Counted from the first letter of the stretch, positions 7,644 through 17,003 are shown. The stretch is DNA of 40,702 bases from an uncultured Eubacteriales bacterium (GCA_900315125.1 OMXT01000066.1:1-40702); one strand, 5' to 3'. A program made the numbers and translations. The notes: generated by a model from the letters alone, not told the origin.

Positions 7644-8576
7644 ATGATCGCGGGATTGACATATTATCAGATTTGCAGTTATTTTCTTATTTACTCGTTC
7701 CTTGGGTGGGTGATCGAGGTGATGTATCACGCGGTGACGCTGGGGAAGGTGGTTAACCGGGGATTTCTGAACGGGCCCGTGTGTCCTGTCTATGGATTTG
7801 GAATGCTGGCAATACTGGCTTTGTTAAACTCCATAGATACGGGTGATCCGGCGGTCCATATCAAGCCGGTCTATATCTTTATTTTTGGAATGATTCTGAC
7901 GACGGCCATAGAGCTTACAGCCGGATGGGCGCTGGATAAGATATTCCATGCGCGGTGGTGGGATTATTCGGATAAGCCCCTGAATTTCCACGGATATATA
8001 TGCCTGGAATTCAGCATTATCTGGGGCCTTGGCGTTGTATTTATCGTTGAGATCGTCCATCCCTTCATTGCCGGATTTCAGAGGGCGAGTGAACCGTCCG
8101 AGGCAGGGTGGATACTGATGGCTGCGGCGTATATTCTGCTGACAGCAGACCTGATCGTGACGGTTGCTATTGTCCGCGGTCTGAACAAACGTTTTGAGGA
8201 ACTGGATCAGCTACGTCTTGCCATGCGGAAGGGAAGTGACCTGATCAGCGAATATATTGCGGATAATACGATTGAAGCGGCGCAGGACATCCAGGACGCT
8301 CGGATTCAGTCTGCCTTGGCGAGGGCAGAACTGAAGGAGGATGTGGACGAGAAGGTCCAGGCTGCCGAGAATCATGAGCTGGAACTGAAGAGAAGGAGAA
8401 AAGAAAGGGCAGAGGAATACCGGAAACGTTTGGAGGAAGAGATATCTTCCCTCGGCGCGCACCAGATCTTTGGATCAGGAAGGGTCTTCCGCGCATTCCC
8501 GGATCTTCAGTCAAGGCGTCACCCGGAACTGCTGGATGAGATCCGGCAGAGGCTGGATGAACGGAAAAATCAATAA
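7644..8576 (+). CDS. Putative ABC-transporter permease (CmpB-like, PF06541 family) membrane protein
   Basis: A 310-residue integral membrane protein. The first half has about five or six hydrophobic segments beginning with YFLIYSFLGWVIEV, a conserved RGFLNGPVCPVYGFG loop and WDYSDKPLNFHGYICL, which are hallmarks of the family annotated as ABC_trans_CmpB. The last 110 residues form a highly charged, probably coiled-coil cytoplasmic tail (ELKRRRKERAEEYRKRL). Despite the family name no ATP-binding partner is nearby, and transport has not been shown for the family as far as I know. The ATG at 7644 is preferred because GAGAGG lies 6 bases before it and because the extra 17 upstream residues are charged and atypical. 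The 4-hydroxybutyrate dehydrogenase gene follows after 23 bases and may be cotranscribed. Confidence 0.8.
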   Translation: MIAGLTYYQICSYFLIYSFLGWVIEVMYHAVTLGKVVNRGFLNGPVCPVYGFGMLAILALLNSIDTGDPAVHIKPVYIFIFGMILTTAIELTAGWALDKIFHARWWDYSDKPLNFHGYICLEFSIIWGLGVVFIVEIVHPFIAGFQRASEPSEAGWILMAAAYILLTADLIVTVAIVRGLNKRFEELDQLRLAMRKGSDLISEYIADNTIEAAQDIQDARIQSALARAELKEDVDEKVQAAENHELELKRRRKERAEEYRKRLEEEISSLGAHQIFGSGRVFRAFPDLQSRRHPELLDEIRQRLDERKNQ

Positions 8577-8599
8577 TAACGAAAGGGGATGCTTGTATA

Positions 8600-9721
8600 A
8601 TGAAAGCACTGGAAGTTTTACCGTCGATTTATTATTTTGATACATTTGAAGAATTCGTTTCAGAATTCCACGTGGGAGCAGGGGACCTGATCGTTACCAA
8701 CCAGTGGCTTTATGACCCGTATCTTGAACCCCTTGACCTGGACGCTGCGGTGATTTACCAGGAGAAATACGGCTCGGGGGAACCGTCGGATCTGATGATC
8801 GACGCGATCATATCTGAGATGAAAAATTATGAGTTTGACCGTGTCATCGCTCTGGGCGGAGGGACGATCATCGATATATGTAAGATTCTGGCGCTGGATG
8901 TGCCGGAGCACAGTGTGGATCTCTTTACGGGCAGCGCGGAACCACGGAAGATAAAGAAGCTGGTGCTGATCCCGACCACATGCGGCACAGGTTCTGAGGT
9001 CACGAACGTTTCTGTTGCAGAACTGAAGTCCCTTCATACAAAGAAGGGTCTGGCGACGAACCTGATCGCGGCGGATGCCGCAGTTCTGATCCCCCAGAGC
9101 CTGGAAAACCTGCCGGATAAAGTGTTCGCGACCAGTTCAATCGATGCGCTCATCCATGCGACAGAATCTTATCTTTCACCGAAGGCTTCGCCCTTTACAG
9201 AGATGTATTCGCTGGAAGCAATACGCATGATCTTATCCGGATACCGCAAGATCATTGATAACGGCAATGATAAAGATGCGCGGAAGCCGCTGCTGAAAGA
9301 TTTCAGCCTGGCTTCTAATTATGCCGGCATCGCCTTCGGCAATGCGGGATGCGGGGCAGTCCATGCTTTGTCCTATGCGATCGGCGGTGCATTCCATGTG
9401 CCCCACGGGGAAGCAAATTATCAGTTCTTTACCGAGGTATTTAAGATGTACATGCGAAAAGCCCCTGAGGGCAAGATCGCTTCCCTGAATCAATTATACG
9501 GGCAGCTGCTGGGATGCAGTGAATCTTCCGTATATGAGGAGCTGGATCAGCTGCTGGGCAACCTGATCGAGAAAAAGCCCCTCAGGGAATACGGCATGAC
9601 GGAGGGGCAGATCGATGAGTTTACTCAATCGACCATCGATAATCAGCAGCGGCTGCTGAACAATAATTACGTGCCCCTCAGCGCGGATGAGATCCGAGAG
9701 ATCTACGCGAATCTATATTGA
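8600..9721 (+). CDS. 4-hydroxybutyrate dehydrogenase (iron-containing alcohol dehydrogenase family)
   Basis: A 373-residue group III (Fe-dependent) alcohol dehydrogenase. It carries the nucleotide-binding GGGTIIDICK (about 94-103), the PTTCGTGSEVT signature, and metal-ligand segments SSIDALIHATE and GCGAVHALSYAIGG followed by HVPHGEAN. The overall sequence resembles the 4-hydroxybutyrate dehydrogenases of succinate- and aminobutyrate-fermenting clostridia, which interconvert succinate semialdehyde and 4-hydroxybutyrate with NAD(H). Other 4-hydroxybutyrate pathway genes (CoA transferase, 4-hydroxybutyryl-CoA dehydratase) are not in the window, so the substrate is a family-level call. The start follows GAAAGGGG. 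It ends only 14 bases from the convergent helicase gene, with no clear terminator between them. Confidence 0.85.
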   Translation: MKALEVLPSIYYFDTFEEFVSEFHVGAGDLIVTNQWLYDPYLEPLDLDAAVIYQEKYGSGEPSDLMIDAIISEMKNYEFDRVIALGGGTIIDICKILALDVPEHSVDLFTGSAEPRKIKKLVLIPTTCGTGSEVTNVSVAELKSLHTKKGLATNLIAADAAVLIPQSLENLPDKVFATSSIDALIHATESYLSPKASPFTEMYSLEAIRMILSGYRKIIDNGNDKDARKPLLKDFSLASNYAGIAFGNAGCGAVHALSYAIGGAFHVPHGEANYQFFTEVFKMYMRKAPEGKIASLNQLYGQLLGCSESSVYEELDQLLGNLIEKKPLREYGMTEGQIDEFTQSTIDNQQRLLNNNYVPLSADEIREIYANLY

Positions 9722-9735
9722 CTTGGTGTTTTGAA

Positions 9736-11289
9736 TTACTTCTTCTTCCTGCGGACCTTATTCTTTCCGGGGGCGCTGCTGCTGCGGCGCTTTCTTGAGA
9801 AATCCCCGGAATTTCGTTTCGTGTGACCTGTGCGGTCTGAATGGCGGGTGTGCTCGCTGCGGTCTGCTGGCTTGTGACCTTCATCTGATTTCCGGTGATC
9901 AGCTGATTTCCGGCGTTCCTCGCGCCTGCGGTCATCTCGCCGGCGGCCATCCTTTTTGCGGCGGGAGCGGCTGGGATTTTCGCTGGAGATCTCCAGCTTT
10001 TCCCGTTCTTCGCCCAGTCCTTCCCGCAGGAATGCCGCTGCCACATCCAGGGGACTGAGCCCCGTCTGGTAACAGGCCTTTGTTATAAAACCCCGGTACT
10101 GGTCCAGATCCATGTCGGACGTGAACGCCAATGCCCGGTCGATGTTGCTCTGGGCCTTGATCGGGAGCACGTCATCGAAGGTGGGCATTTTCTTTTCTTT
10201 AATACGGCAGCTGCAGAATTCTTCCAGCGCCTCGATCTTGAACATTTCTCTGGGCGTGATCAGGGAAACGGCTTTGCCCTTCTTCCCGTTGCGTCCCGTG
10301 CGGCCGATCCGGTGCACGTAATACTCCATCTCCTGGGGCAGGTCATAGTTGAACACGATGTCTACATCGTCGATATCCAGGCCCCGGGCAGCCACATCCG
10401 TGGCAAGGAGCAGCTCGGTGCCCCCGGTGCGGAAAAGCTCCATTACCCGATCCCGCTGCTGCTGGACCAGGTCGCCGTGAAGACCTTCTGCGGAATAGCC
10501 TCTGCGCTTCAGCAGCACGGTCAGCTCCTCTGTTTTCTTCTTGGTGTTGCAGAAAATCAGGGAGCGCTTGGGTGACATATAGTCTATGAGCCGGCACAAA
10601 GCCTCGTCTTTCTGGTTGCCCCGTACTTTATAGTAGCTCTGGCGGATCCCGGATACGGTCAGCTCATCGTGAGAAACCTCGATGAGCTGAGGATCCCGCA
10701 GGAATTTCCGGGCAAGGTCCAGGATTTCCTCTGCCATCGTCGCGGAGAACAGGGTGGTCTGGTGCTCCGGGGGGAGCTGCTCCAGTACCGCCTCTATATC
10801 CTCCCGGAAACCCATGTCCAGCATTTCGTCCGCTTCATCAAGGACAAGCATGCTGATATGTTCCAGGGACAAAGTCTTCCTTCGCATGTGATCGAGTACT
10901 CTGCCTGGAGTGCCCACCACAATGTCTACGCCCCGGCGCAGCGCGACGAACTGGCGGGTGATATCCGTGCCTCCATAAACGGCAAGGATCTTCAGATTCC
11001 TGACCTGGGCCGACATCTTCTCCAGTTCGCCGGCGACCTGTACCGCAAGTTCCCTTGTGGGAGCCAGGATCAGTCCCTGCACTCCTCGTCCTGTTTCTGT
11101 GATGCTCTGGATCATGGGGATGCCGTAGGCAGCGGTCTTTCCCGTGCCAGTCTGGGCCAGGCCGACTGCATCGTGCCCCCCAAGGACCACGGGGATCGCC
11201 TGCTCCTGTATGGGAGTGGCTTCCTGGAACCCCATCTTATCCAGGCTTTTCACTATCGTTTCTTCTACGCCGAGTTCGGTAAAATTCAT
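9736..11289 (-). CDS. DEAD-box ATP-dependent RNA helicase (CshA/DeaD-like)
   Basis: A 517-residue RNA helicase. All family motifs are visible in order: Q motif (TELGVEETIVKSLDKMGF..TPIQEQAIP), AQTGTGKT, APTRELAVQ, GTPGRVLDHM, VLDEADEML, FSAT, LIFCNT, TDVAARGLDID and HRIGRTGR. A short domain of about 70 residues follows the helicase core, then a tail of about 75 residues that is very rich in R, K, D and S and probably binds RNA nonspecifically. Such helicases remodel rRNA and mRNA, often in ribosome assembly or cold adaptation. The start at 11289 (MNFTELGV) matches the family; the 24 residues encoded upstream do not. It is divergent from the GNAT gene. Confidence 0.94.
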   Translation of the reverse strand: MNFTELGVEETIVKSLDKMGFQEATPIQEQAIPVVLGGHDAVGLAQTGTGKTAAYGIPMIQSITETGRGVQGLILAPTRELAVQVAGELEKMSAQVRNLKILAVYGGTDITRQFVALRRGVDIVVGTPGRVLDHMRRKTLSLEHISMLVLDEADEMLDMGFREDIEAVLEQLPPEHQTTLFSATMAEEILDLARKFLRDPQLIEVSHDELTVSGIRQSYYKVRGNQKDEALCRLIDYMSPKRSLIFCNTKKKTEELTVLLKRRGYSAEGLHGDLVQQQRDRVMELFRTGGTELLLATDVAARGLDIDDVDIVFNYDLPQEMEYYVHRIGRTGRNGKKGKAVSLITPREMFKIEALEEFCSCRIKEKKMPTFDDVLPIKAQSNIDRALAFTSDMDLDQYRGFITKACYQTGLSPLDVAAAFLREGLGEEREKLEISSENPSRSRRKKDGRRRDDRRREERRKSADHRKSDEGHKPADRSEHTRHSDRTGHTKRNSGDFSRKRRSSSAPGKNKVRRKKK

Positions 11290-11416
11290 ATGTCTCACTT
11301 TCTTTATCTGTCTATTTTCTGTCTGCTCGCTGATCATCCGCGTCGTAGGGCGAATGAACAAATTATATTACCATGGTTCCCCCGACGGCGCAATAATTTT
11401 TTGAGATACTTCCGGC

Positions 11417-11445
11417 TTGCGAAAATAAACAGTGCGTAATATACT
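11417..11445 (+). promoter_or_regulatory. Promoter of the GNAT gene
   Basis: TTGCGA (11417-11422) and TATACT (11440-11445) are spaced by 17 bases. The predicted start lies just before the GAGGAGG ribosome site, giving a very short leader. Confidence 0.5.
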
Positions 11446-11466
11446 CATTCAGAGGAGGAAGGCAGT

Positions 11467-11958
11467 ATGGATTTTGTTGAACTGAAAAAAGATGACAAGT
11501 GGAACATCGCAGCGATGTCCGCTATGGCCACAGAGATCGTCCGGGAGCATTTCGACCCCATCATTGGTAAAGCGCAGAACGACTATATGATCGGAAAGTT
11601 CCAGACCACAGAGGCGATCTCGGAGCAGCTGGAAGAAGGATACCAGTATTACTTCGTTGAGAATGAGGGCAGGATTGTTGGGTTCCTCGCGTTCTATTCC
11701 CGGGGTACAGCGATGTACCTGAGCAAGTTCTATCTATATAAGACGGAGCGCGGCAGGGGCTATTCCCGCCAGATGCTTGATTTCGTCGTGAGCGAAGCAA
11801 AGTCCGCCGGGCTTAAGTCCATCGAGCTGAATGTCAACCGGAACAATGACGCCATTTACGCTTATGAGTCCATGGGGTTTCGCGTCATCAGAGAAGAGAA
11901 GAACGACATCGGCCAGGGCTATTTTATGGATGATTACGTATACAGTTTGGAATTATAG
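11467..11958 (+). CDS. GNAT-family N-acetyltransferase
   Basis: A 163-residue protein with the GNAT fold. The acetyl-CoA pyrophosphate loop is ERGRGYSRQML, at about residues 94-104. Before it is the typical beta strand (YLSKFYLYK), and after it IELNVNRNNDAIYAYESMGF, the conserved C-terminal motif B region. Members acetylate amines of small molecules, peptides or proteins; the acceptor here is unknown. A strong GAGGAGG site fixes the start. The gene is monocistronic between its own promoter and a hairpin shared with the convergent C69 peptidase gene. Confidence 0.9.
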   Translation: MDFVELKKDDKWNIAAMSAMATEIVREHFDPIIGKAQNDYMIGKFQTTEAISEQLEEGYQYYFVENEGRIVGFLAFYSRGTAMYLSKFYLYKTERGRGYSRQMLDFVVSEAKSAGLKSIELNVNRNNDAIYAYESMGFRVIREEKNDIGQGYFMDDYVYSLEL

Positions 11959-11965
11959 AAAAACG

Positions 11966-11996
11966 GGGAGCATGCCGACGGCATGCTCCTCTTTAT
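11966..11996. terminator. Bidirectional hairpin between convergent genes
   Basis: GGAGCATGCC (11967-11976), loop GAC, GGCATGCTCC (11980-11989), followed by TCTTT. A 10-base-pair perfect stem between the GNAT gene and the convergent C69 peptidase gene; the T-run is short. Confidence 0.7.
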
Positions 11997-12003
11997 GATC
12001 GGT

Positions 12004-13734
12004 TTATTCACTTTTCGTAAGGTTGTCCGCAAAATTCGAAGGTGCGTAAACTACTTTGTTTACTGTGTAGATAGGATAATCCAGATCATCTTCGTATTCG
12101 CCGTCCATGAAATAACCCTTGGAGTTATTCGTGAGACCCCATTTTACACCGTCCTTTGTCAGGGTGATATTTCTTCCGCTGACCTTTACCTTATAGCCGG
12201 CTGCCTTCGCCGCGTTTATTAGAGCGACGGGTTTGACAAATGTGGTCTTGCGCTTGTTATTTGCTCTGTCATTGTGATTGTTCGTCGCTACATATTCCAA
12301 TGGTGCATAAAGAACTTTCACATTGTTCAGCTGCTTCTGCGCCATAGTCTTTCCGAGAGACGTGACATATGCACGACCCGTCTTCTTGCTCTTCTTATAT
12401 TTGCTGGATACCGTCTTCAGCTTCTTCTGGATGGAAGCATACTGCGAGGTCTCCTGGGCTTTCCAGAAATCTTTTACGCCCTGGGAGAGGAATTCTCTGT
12501 CATAACCCGCAACGGTATCAATGCTCTTGAACTGCCACCATGCGCTCTTTGCGTTATAGGCACTTCCATCGACCTTATATGCTGCCAGTGTGTCTGTGAT
12601 TCCGCTGAACGCCGGGATGAATACACTGTGCTCTGCATTGCCCATGCACAGCCACTGGAGGTCACAGCTGTCTTTGGGGAGATTGCTGTACACCTGAGTG
12701 ATATGGATGTCGGAGGAACGAGTGACGCCGATGCAGCGGCGGGATGCATTTTCCGCCTTGCTCATATCATAATCCGTTCCCTCGTAGCGGTCGCGATAGA
12801 GATCCATCAGATCCGTAACGCTTACCTTCTGATCCGGCTTATAGGCCAGCGGGTAGAATTCGTCATTATTATATGTACTGATTCCTTCTGTAGAGGGCGC
12901 CAGGATGCGGTGACCTTCCCATGTCCTCATGTTGGAATACTCGTCTCTGGTGGATCCGGTAACTGTTTTGGCTACGTTATATGTTCCGTCTTCGTTCTTA
13001 ACTGCTCCGACCTTGTCCAGAGTTTCCTGAAGATTATCCGATGCGCGGAAGTTTTCCTTATCTGCAGGATCCCAGGACTGGATCATGACCTGATTGCCGA
13101 ATACCGCGACGCTGTCGGCAGGCAGTTTATAGGCGCACCATGTGGAACCGCCGTAAGTCTCGATGATCCATGCTTCTTTCTGATCAGCGTAGAGCAGCGT
13201 GTTCCATTCCTCTGAACCGTATTTGGTGATCAGTTTGCCGGTAACTTCTACAGCCTGGAGTGCTGTCTTGGACTGACAGGCAACGAGTCCGGGGAGGATC
13301 GCTTCTCGGAGGGCATTGTCCTTTGTAGGATCAAGCTTCTCGTATTCTTCCGATACGCCGGTGGAAACGGTTCCGATCACCGCCAGGCCATATTCGTTGG
13401 TGCAGCTGGCAGGATACTGACCGTCATTAGCGTCGGAGCTGTCCGGCACGTAAGTATATTTATATGTAGTCTTCGGAAGCGCTACTTTCAGGCCGTTAGC
13501 AGTGTCTTTATAATATCTGCCTGCCTTAGTGACCCTTTTCTGCACCTTGAACATCTTGTTATAGGCGCCGCCGCCCTGGTCCTCACTTCTGGCGATGGTT
13601 GTGGTACCTTCTTTGCTGGCATCCTTGCCGACGTACATACCTGTACAGGCAAAGGCTCCTGCGGTGGTGATCAGCATCGCAGCTGCCGTTGCAGCGACGA
13701 TCAGCCGAAGCCGTCTCATTCCTTTCTTCTTCAT
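12004..13734 (-). CDS. Secreted C69-family dipeptidase-like Ntn hydrolase
   Basis: A 576-residue exported protein of peptidase family C69 (U34). A signal peptide (MKKKGMRR, then a hydrophobic run ending GAFA) is predicted to be cut just before C30. The mature protein therefore begins CTGMYVGKDAS, which is the catalytic N-terminal cysteine of this Ntn-hydrolase family. The catalytic domain covers about residues 30-430 with family segments ARSEDQG, TNEYGLAV and WIIETYGG. The C-terminal 110 residues (from KVLYAPLEYVA through KVVYAPSNFAD) resemble a copper-amine-oxidase N-terminal-like domain common in clostridial surface proteins. Members are dipeptidases or amidases, so cell-wall peptide or peptide-nutrient processing is likely. 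AAGGAG precedes the ATG. No lipobox is seen. Confidence 0.88.
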   Translation of the reverse strand: MKKKGMRRLRLIVAATAAAMLITTAGAFACTGMYVGKDASKEGTTTIARSEDQGGGAYNKMFKVQKRVTKAGRYYKDTANGLKVALPKTTYKYTYVPDSSDANDGQYPASCTNEYGLAVIGTVSTGVSEEYEKLDPTKDNALREAILPGLVACQSKTALQAVEVTGKLITKYGSEEWNTLLYADQKEAWIIETYGGSTWCAYKLPADSVAVFGNQVMIQSWDPADKENFRASDNLQETLDKVGAVKNEDGTYNVAKTVTGSTRDEYSNMRTWEGHRILAPSTEGISTYNNDEFYPLAYKPDQKVSVTDLMDLYRDRYEGTDYDMSKAENASRRCIGVTRSSDIHITQVYSNLPKDSCDLQWLCMGNAEHSVFIPAFSGITDTLAAYKVDGSAYNAKSAWWQFKSIDTVAGYDREFLSQGVKDFWKAQETSQYASIQKKLKTVSSKYKKSKKTGRAYVTSLGKTMAQKQLNNVKVLYAPLEYVATNNHNDRANNKRKTTFVKPVALINAAKAAGYKVKVSGRNITLTKDGVKWGLTNNSKGYFMDGEYEDDLDYPIYTVNKVVYAPSNFADNLTKSE

Positions 13735-13775
13735 AACAAACTCCTTACAACTCTATGACAACAATTATAAAATTG

Positions 13776-13804
13776 ATTATAACACCATATTTTATATAAA
13801 CAAA
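13776..13804 (-). promoter_or_regulatory. Promoter of the C69 peptidase gene
   Basis: On the minus strand TTTGTT and TATAAT are spaced by 17 bases, with TGT directly before TATAAT (an extended -10). The start lies about 35-40 bases before the ATG. Confidence 0.55.
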
Positions 13805-13877
13805 GCGAAAAGCATAAATTAAACAATAATTTTGATAAATTCTGTGATTTGACAAAATACAAGAGCGTATTTTTTAT

Positions 13878-13906
13878 TTGCCCGACACAGATACCTGTGG
13901 TAATAT
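13878..13906 (+). promoter_or_regulatory. Promoter of the NlpC/P60-like gene
   Basis: TTGCCC (13878-13883) and TAATAT (13901-13906) are spaced by 17 bases, with TGG directly before the -10 (an extended -10). Confidence 0.5.
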
Positions 13907-13942
13907 TAAAGTCTGTAAATGATAATTATCGGAGGTCGGCGG

Positions 13943-14446
13943 ATGAACGTTCGAGAGTGGCTGGACATCGTAGAAGAAACATCCCGGGAACTGGGGGAAA
14001 AACAGGTAAAATATAACCGGCACGGCAGCAAGGCAGGGAAGATCCGGAAAAAAGGGAGCACCAACTGTGTGGGCTTTGTTATGGAAGCAATGTATAATGC
14101 CGGACTCCTGCGCCGGGGCGCATCCTTCTGGCTTGGGAAGAAGATCCACGGAAAATCCAGAGCTTATCTCATTTTCAGCCGGAAGTTCCATATCAGGCGG
14201 CCGGCCAGGATCCCGGCGGAAGCAGAGCTGAAACCGGGAGACATCTGCGGATTTCAGTTTGGATCCAGCATCTTCAACCGGGTGCATACCATGATCTATG
14301 CAGGCCAGAAGGGCGGGGAACTGCTGTGGTATTCTTTCAGCCCTGTAGAAGAAAAAAACGGATGGATCACAGGACCGCTGCCCCAGCCTGATTTTGACGA
14401 CCGGACGGTGTACATTGTGATCAGGATCCGGGAGCTCTGGCGCTGA
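13943..14446 (+). CDS. NlpC/P60-like cysteine hydrolase without signal peptide
   Basis: A 167-residue protein whose key segments match the papain-like NlpC/P60 fold: a helix starting with the probable nucleophile in TNCVGFVMEAMYNAG (C about 42), LKPGDICGF in the middle, and VHTMIYAGQ with the probable catalytic histidine. The family cannot be named more closely. There is no signal peptide or membrane segment, unlike the other hydrolases in this window, so it would act in the cytoplasm or leave by an unknown route. The ATG at 13943 follows GGAGGT at good spacing; an earlier in-frame ATG at 13919 lies before that ribosome site. The subtilase gene follows 50 bases later on the same strand. Confidence 0.7.
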   Translation: MNVREWLDIVEETSRELGEKQVKYNRHGSKAGKIRKKGSTNCVGFVMEAMYNAGLLRRGASFWLGKKIHGKSRAYLIFSRKFHIRRPARIPAEAELKPGDICGFQFGSSIFNRVHTMIYAGQKGGELLWYSFSPVEEKNGWITGPLPQPDFDDRTVYIVIRIRELWR

Positions 14447-14496
14447 CCGTGTATTATTTATTAAGATGTGTGTGTTTACAATAATAGGAGATCATG

Positions 14497-16935
14497 ATGA
14501 AGAAGGCTTTGTTGACAATGACCCTGGCAGCGGCGCTGATCTGCAGTCAGGGGAGTTTTGTTTTTGCAGGCGGTCAGGAGGCGGCCGGGAGCAGCGGCGC
14601 GCCCGGTTCCGCATCTGTTGAGGAACTGCTGAAGGGCAGGGACTATGCCGAGGGCGAGCTCCTTGTTACCTATGACGGCAGCATGTCGGAGAGGAAAATC
14701 GATAAGAACTGCCAGAAGAAGGATGCGGATGTCCAGCAGATCATAGAGAACGGGAACGATGAGAAGACTGCCCAGGTCTCCCTGTCTGACGGGGAGTCGG
14801 TCAGGAAAGCGATCCTTAAGTTCCGGCAGGATTCGCAGGTCGTGGACGTCCAGCCGAACTACAGGTACCATATTGCGGAGGATGAGGCGGATCCTTTCCT
14901 GCTGGTCGCTTCTTCGAAGCGGCAATATCACCTGAGCATGGTACACGCGGAAGAGGCCTGGGATCTACTGGAGAGTTCCGGAAAGAAGATTACGCCAGCC
15001 CGTGTAGCAGTCCTCGATACCGGCGTGGACGCGGATCACGAGGATCTCCAGGCGAATCTTATCGAAGGAAACGGCCGCGGGAATTATACAGCCTTCGCCT
15101 TGGACGAACAGTCAGAGAAAACGGAAGATACGGGAGAACATGGGACCCACATCGCGGGAATCATCGGCGCGACCTACGGCAACGGCAAGGGAGGAAGCGG
15201 GGTCGCCAGCGGCCATGATAACCAGCTTGTCCAGGTCATGAGCGTAGGATGCAGCGCTGACGGAGAGAATATATTCACCGCGGATGTGGTGAAAGGGATA
15301 AACTACGCCGCCAGCAGCGGCGCGGATGTAATAAACATGAGCTTTGGCAGCGTCGGAAGAGACCGCGTGGAAGAAAGGGCGGTTATAGATGCCTATAACA
15401 AAGGCGTGGTTCTGGTTGCTGCATCCGGAAATGATCATTCAAACCAGATAGAAAATCCCGGTTACATGAAGGAAGTCATCGCTGTCAACGGGACTACGTC
15501 TGCCGGAGCTCTGGCAGGCTGGTCGAATTACGGAATGGTTACGGATATTTCCGCGCCGGGAAACAGCATACTCAGTACAATGCCGGGGAGCCGATACGGC
15601 ACCATGTCGGGTACGTCCATGGCTGCCCCTGTCGTTGCTGGTGTTGCAGCCCTCGTCCTCGACGCGAATCCCAATTTGACACCTGCTCAGGTGTATAATA
15701 TCATCTGTGCCTCGGAGGGAGGCAAGTTCGATTCCAAAAAACTGGCTTACGGTATTGTTGACGCGGAGAAATGCGTCCGGAACGCACTGAATGCCAAAAC
15801 AGGACCGGCGGAATCGATAATGCTGAAGGAAACGAGTGCAGAAATCTATGCCGGTGAGGAATATACACCGGAAGTCCTGACGCTGCCCGCGGACAGTCTG
15901 TCTTCTGTATACTGGAGCAGCAGTGATACTTCGGTTGCTTCTGTGGACCAGAATGGAATCGTCAAAGGATATAAAGAAGGACAGGCGATCATAACGGTAC
16001 AGTCCGGTAATCGTTCTGCCCAGTGTACGGTCAGCGTTAAGCCTTCAGTAAAAACGGAAAGCGTTAAGATCCTCATGTCCCCTGCCGACGGGGAGCTGGG
16101 CATCGGGGAGGCGGATCTGATGCTCGCTCAGCCGCTGCCGTCAGATGCGGCGGACAAAGAAGCATATTATAACAAAGAGATATACTGGAAATCAGAAGAC
16201 ACGTCTGTTGCATTTGTCAACGAAGCGGGGATCATAGTCGGCAAAAAAGAGGGCAAGACGAAGATCACAGCTTATACGTACGAGACGCCCTCCGACCTTT
16301 ATAATACCAATTCCTCGAGTATCAAGTATATTGAATCGGAACCGGTGGAGATCACCGTAAAAAAAGCGCCATCGAAAGTGAAGATGACACAGTCTGTAAA
16401 ATGGCTTACGGCGGGGGAATCTTTTGCGTTCGGCGCCGCAGTGTGCGATGCGTCGGGGAGCAGCGAGAATGTTGCCCACAGCAGGATCACATGGTCTGTC
16501 AGTAAGCCGTCACTGGCGGAAATCGACAGGGACAGCGGGATGCTTAAGACTTTTCGATCCGGCACAGTTACAGTGACTGCGGCCATACCGTCGGACCTGG
16601 CTTTGTCCTCTCCTTATAACTGGAAAGTGTCCAGAAAGGTTATTATCGCGAAGAAGGATTATAAAGGAAAGAAGGATTACCGGCTCCGGGTAACGAAGAA
16701 GACGAAGAAACTGGTCCGTCTGACCTGGAAGAAGAATCCTGCTGCCAGCGGGTATACGGTCCAGTGGAAGCCTTCGAAGGGAGCAGCGTACTCAGATTAT
16801 AAGACGGTAAAGAGCAGCACGCGTCGTCTCACCGTCAGGTTACATAAGAAGGGATACTACCGGGTAAGGGCGAACTACATTAAGAATGGAGAAGCCGGTC
16901 ATTACAGCTGGTCCAATACTGTTCGGGTGAAATGA
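14497..16935 (+). CDS. Secreted subtilisin-like serine protease (S8) with Big_2-like repeats
   Basis: An 812-residue exported protease. A signal peptide (KKALLTMTLAAALICS..VFA) is followed by a propeptide to about residue 140. The S8 domain carries the full catalytic triad: D174 in AVLDTGVDADH, H215 in EHGTHIAGIIGA and S374 in GTSMAAPVVAG, with oxyanion N312 in AASGND. From about residue 440 come three bacterial-Ig-like (Big_2) segments, shown by the repeated pattern YWSSSDTSVASVDQNGIVKG, then YWKSEDTSVAFVNEAGIIVG, then TWSVSKPSLAEIDRDSG. The last 90 residues form a fibronectin-III-like, lysine-rich domain. No LPxTG or other anchor is seen, so it may be secreted or bind the wall through its basic end. 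Of two adjacent ATGs the second is better placed after AGGAG. Confidence 0.92.
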   Translation: MKKALLTMTLAAALICSQGSFVFAGGQEAAGSSGAPGSASVEELLKGRDYAEGELLVTYDGSMSERKIDKNCQKKDADVQQIIENGNDEKTAQVSLSDGESVRKAILKFRQDSQVVDVQPNYRYHIAEDEADPFLLVASSKRQYHLSMVHAEEAWDLLESSGKKITPARVAVLDTGVDADHEDLQANLIEGNGRGNYTAFALDEQSEKTEDTGEHGTHIAGIIGATYGNGKGGSGVASGHDNQLVQVMSVGCSADGENIFTADVVKGINYAASSGADVINMSFGSVGRDRVEERAVIDAYNKGVVLVAASGNDHSNQIENPGYMKEVIAVNGTTSAGALAGWSNYGMVTDISAPGNSILSTMPGSRYGTMSGTSMAAPVVAGVAALVLDANPNLTPAQVYNIICASEGGKFDSKKLAYGIVDAEKCVRNALNAKTGPAESIMLKETSAEIYAGEEYTPEVLTLPADSLSSVYWSSSDTSVASVDQNGIVKGYKEGQAIITVQSGNRSAQCTVSVKPSVKTESVKILMSPADGELGIGEADLMLAQPLPSDAADKEAYYNKEIYWKSEDTSVAFVNEAGIIVGKKEGKTKITAYTYETPSDLYNTNSSSIKYIESEPVEITVKKAPSKVKMTQSVKWLTAGESFAFGAAVCDASGSSENVAHSRITWSVSKPSLAEIDRDSGMLKTFRSGTVTVTAAIPSDLALSSPYNWKVSRKVIIAKKDYKGKKDYRLRVTKKTKKLVRLTWKKNPAASGYTVQWKPSKGAAYSDYKTVKSSTRRLTVRLHKKGYYRVRANYIKNGEAGHYSWSNTVRVK

Positions 16936-17003
16936 TTGAAATTGCCGGCGTACGGGCTGTAATGCGGCAAATTAAAATAATCAGGAAATTCTGAGAAAAA
17001 CTG

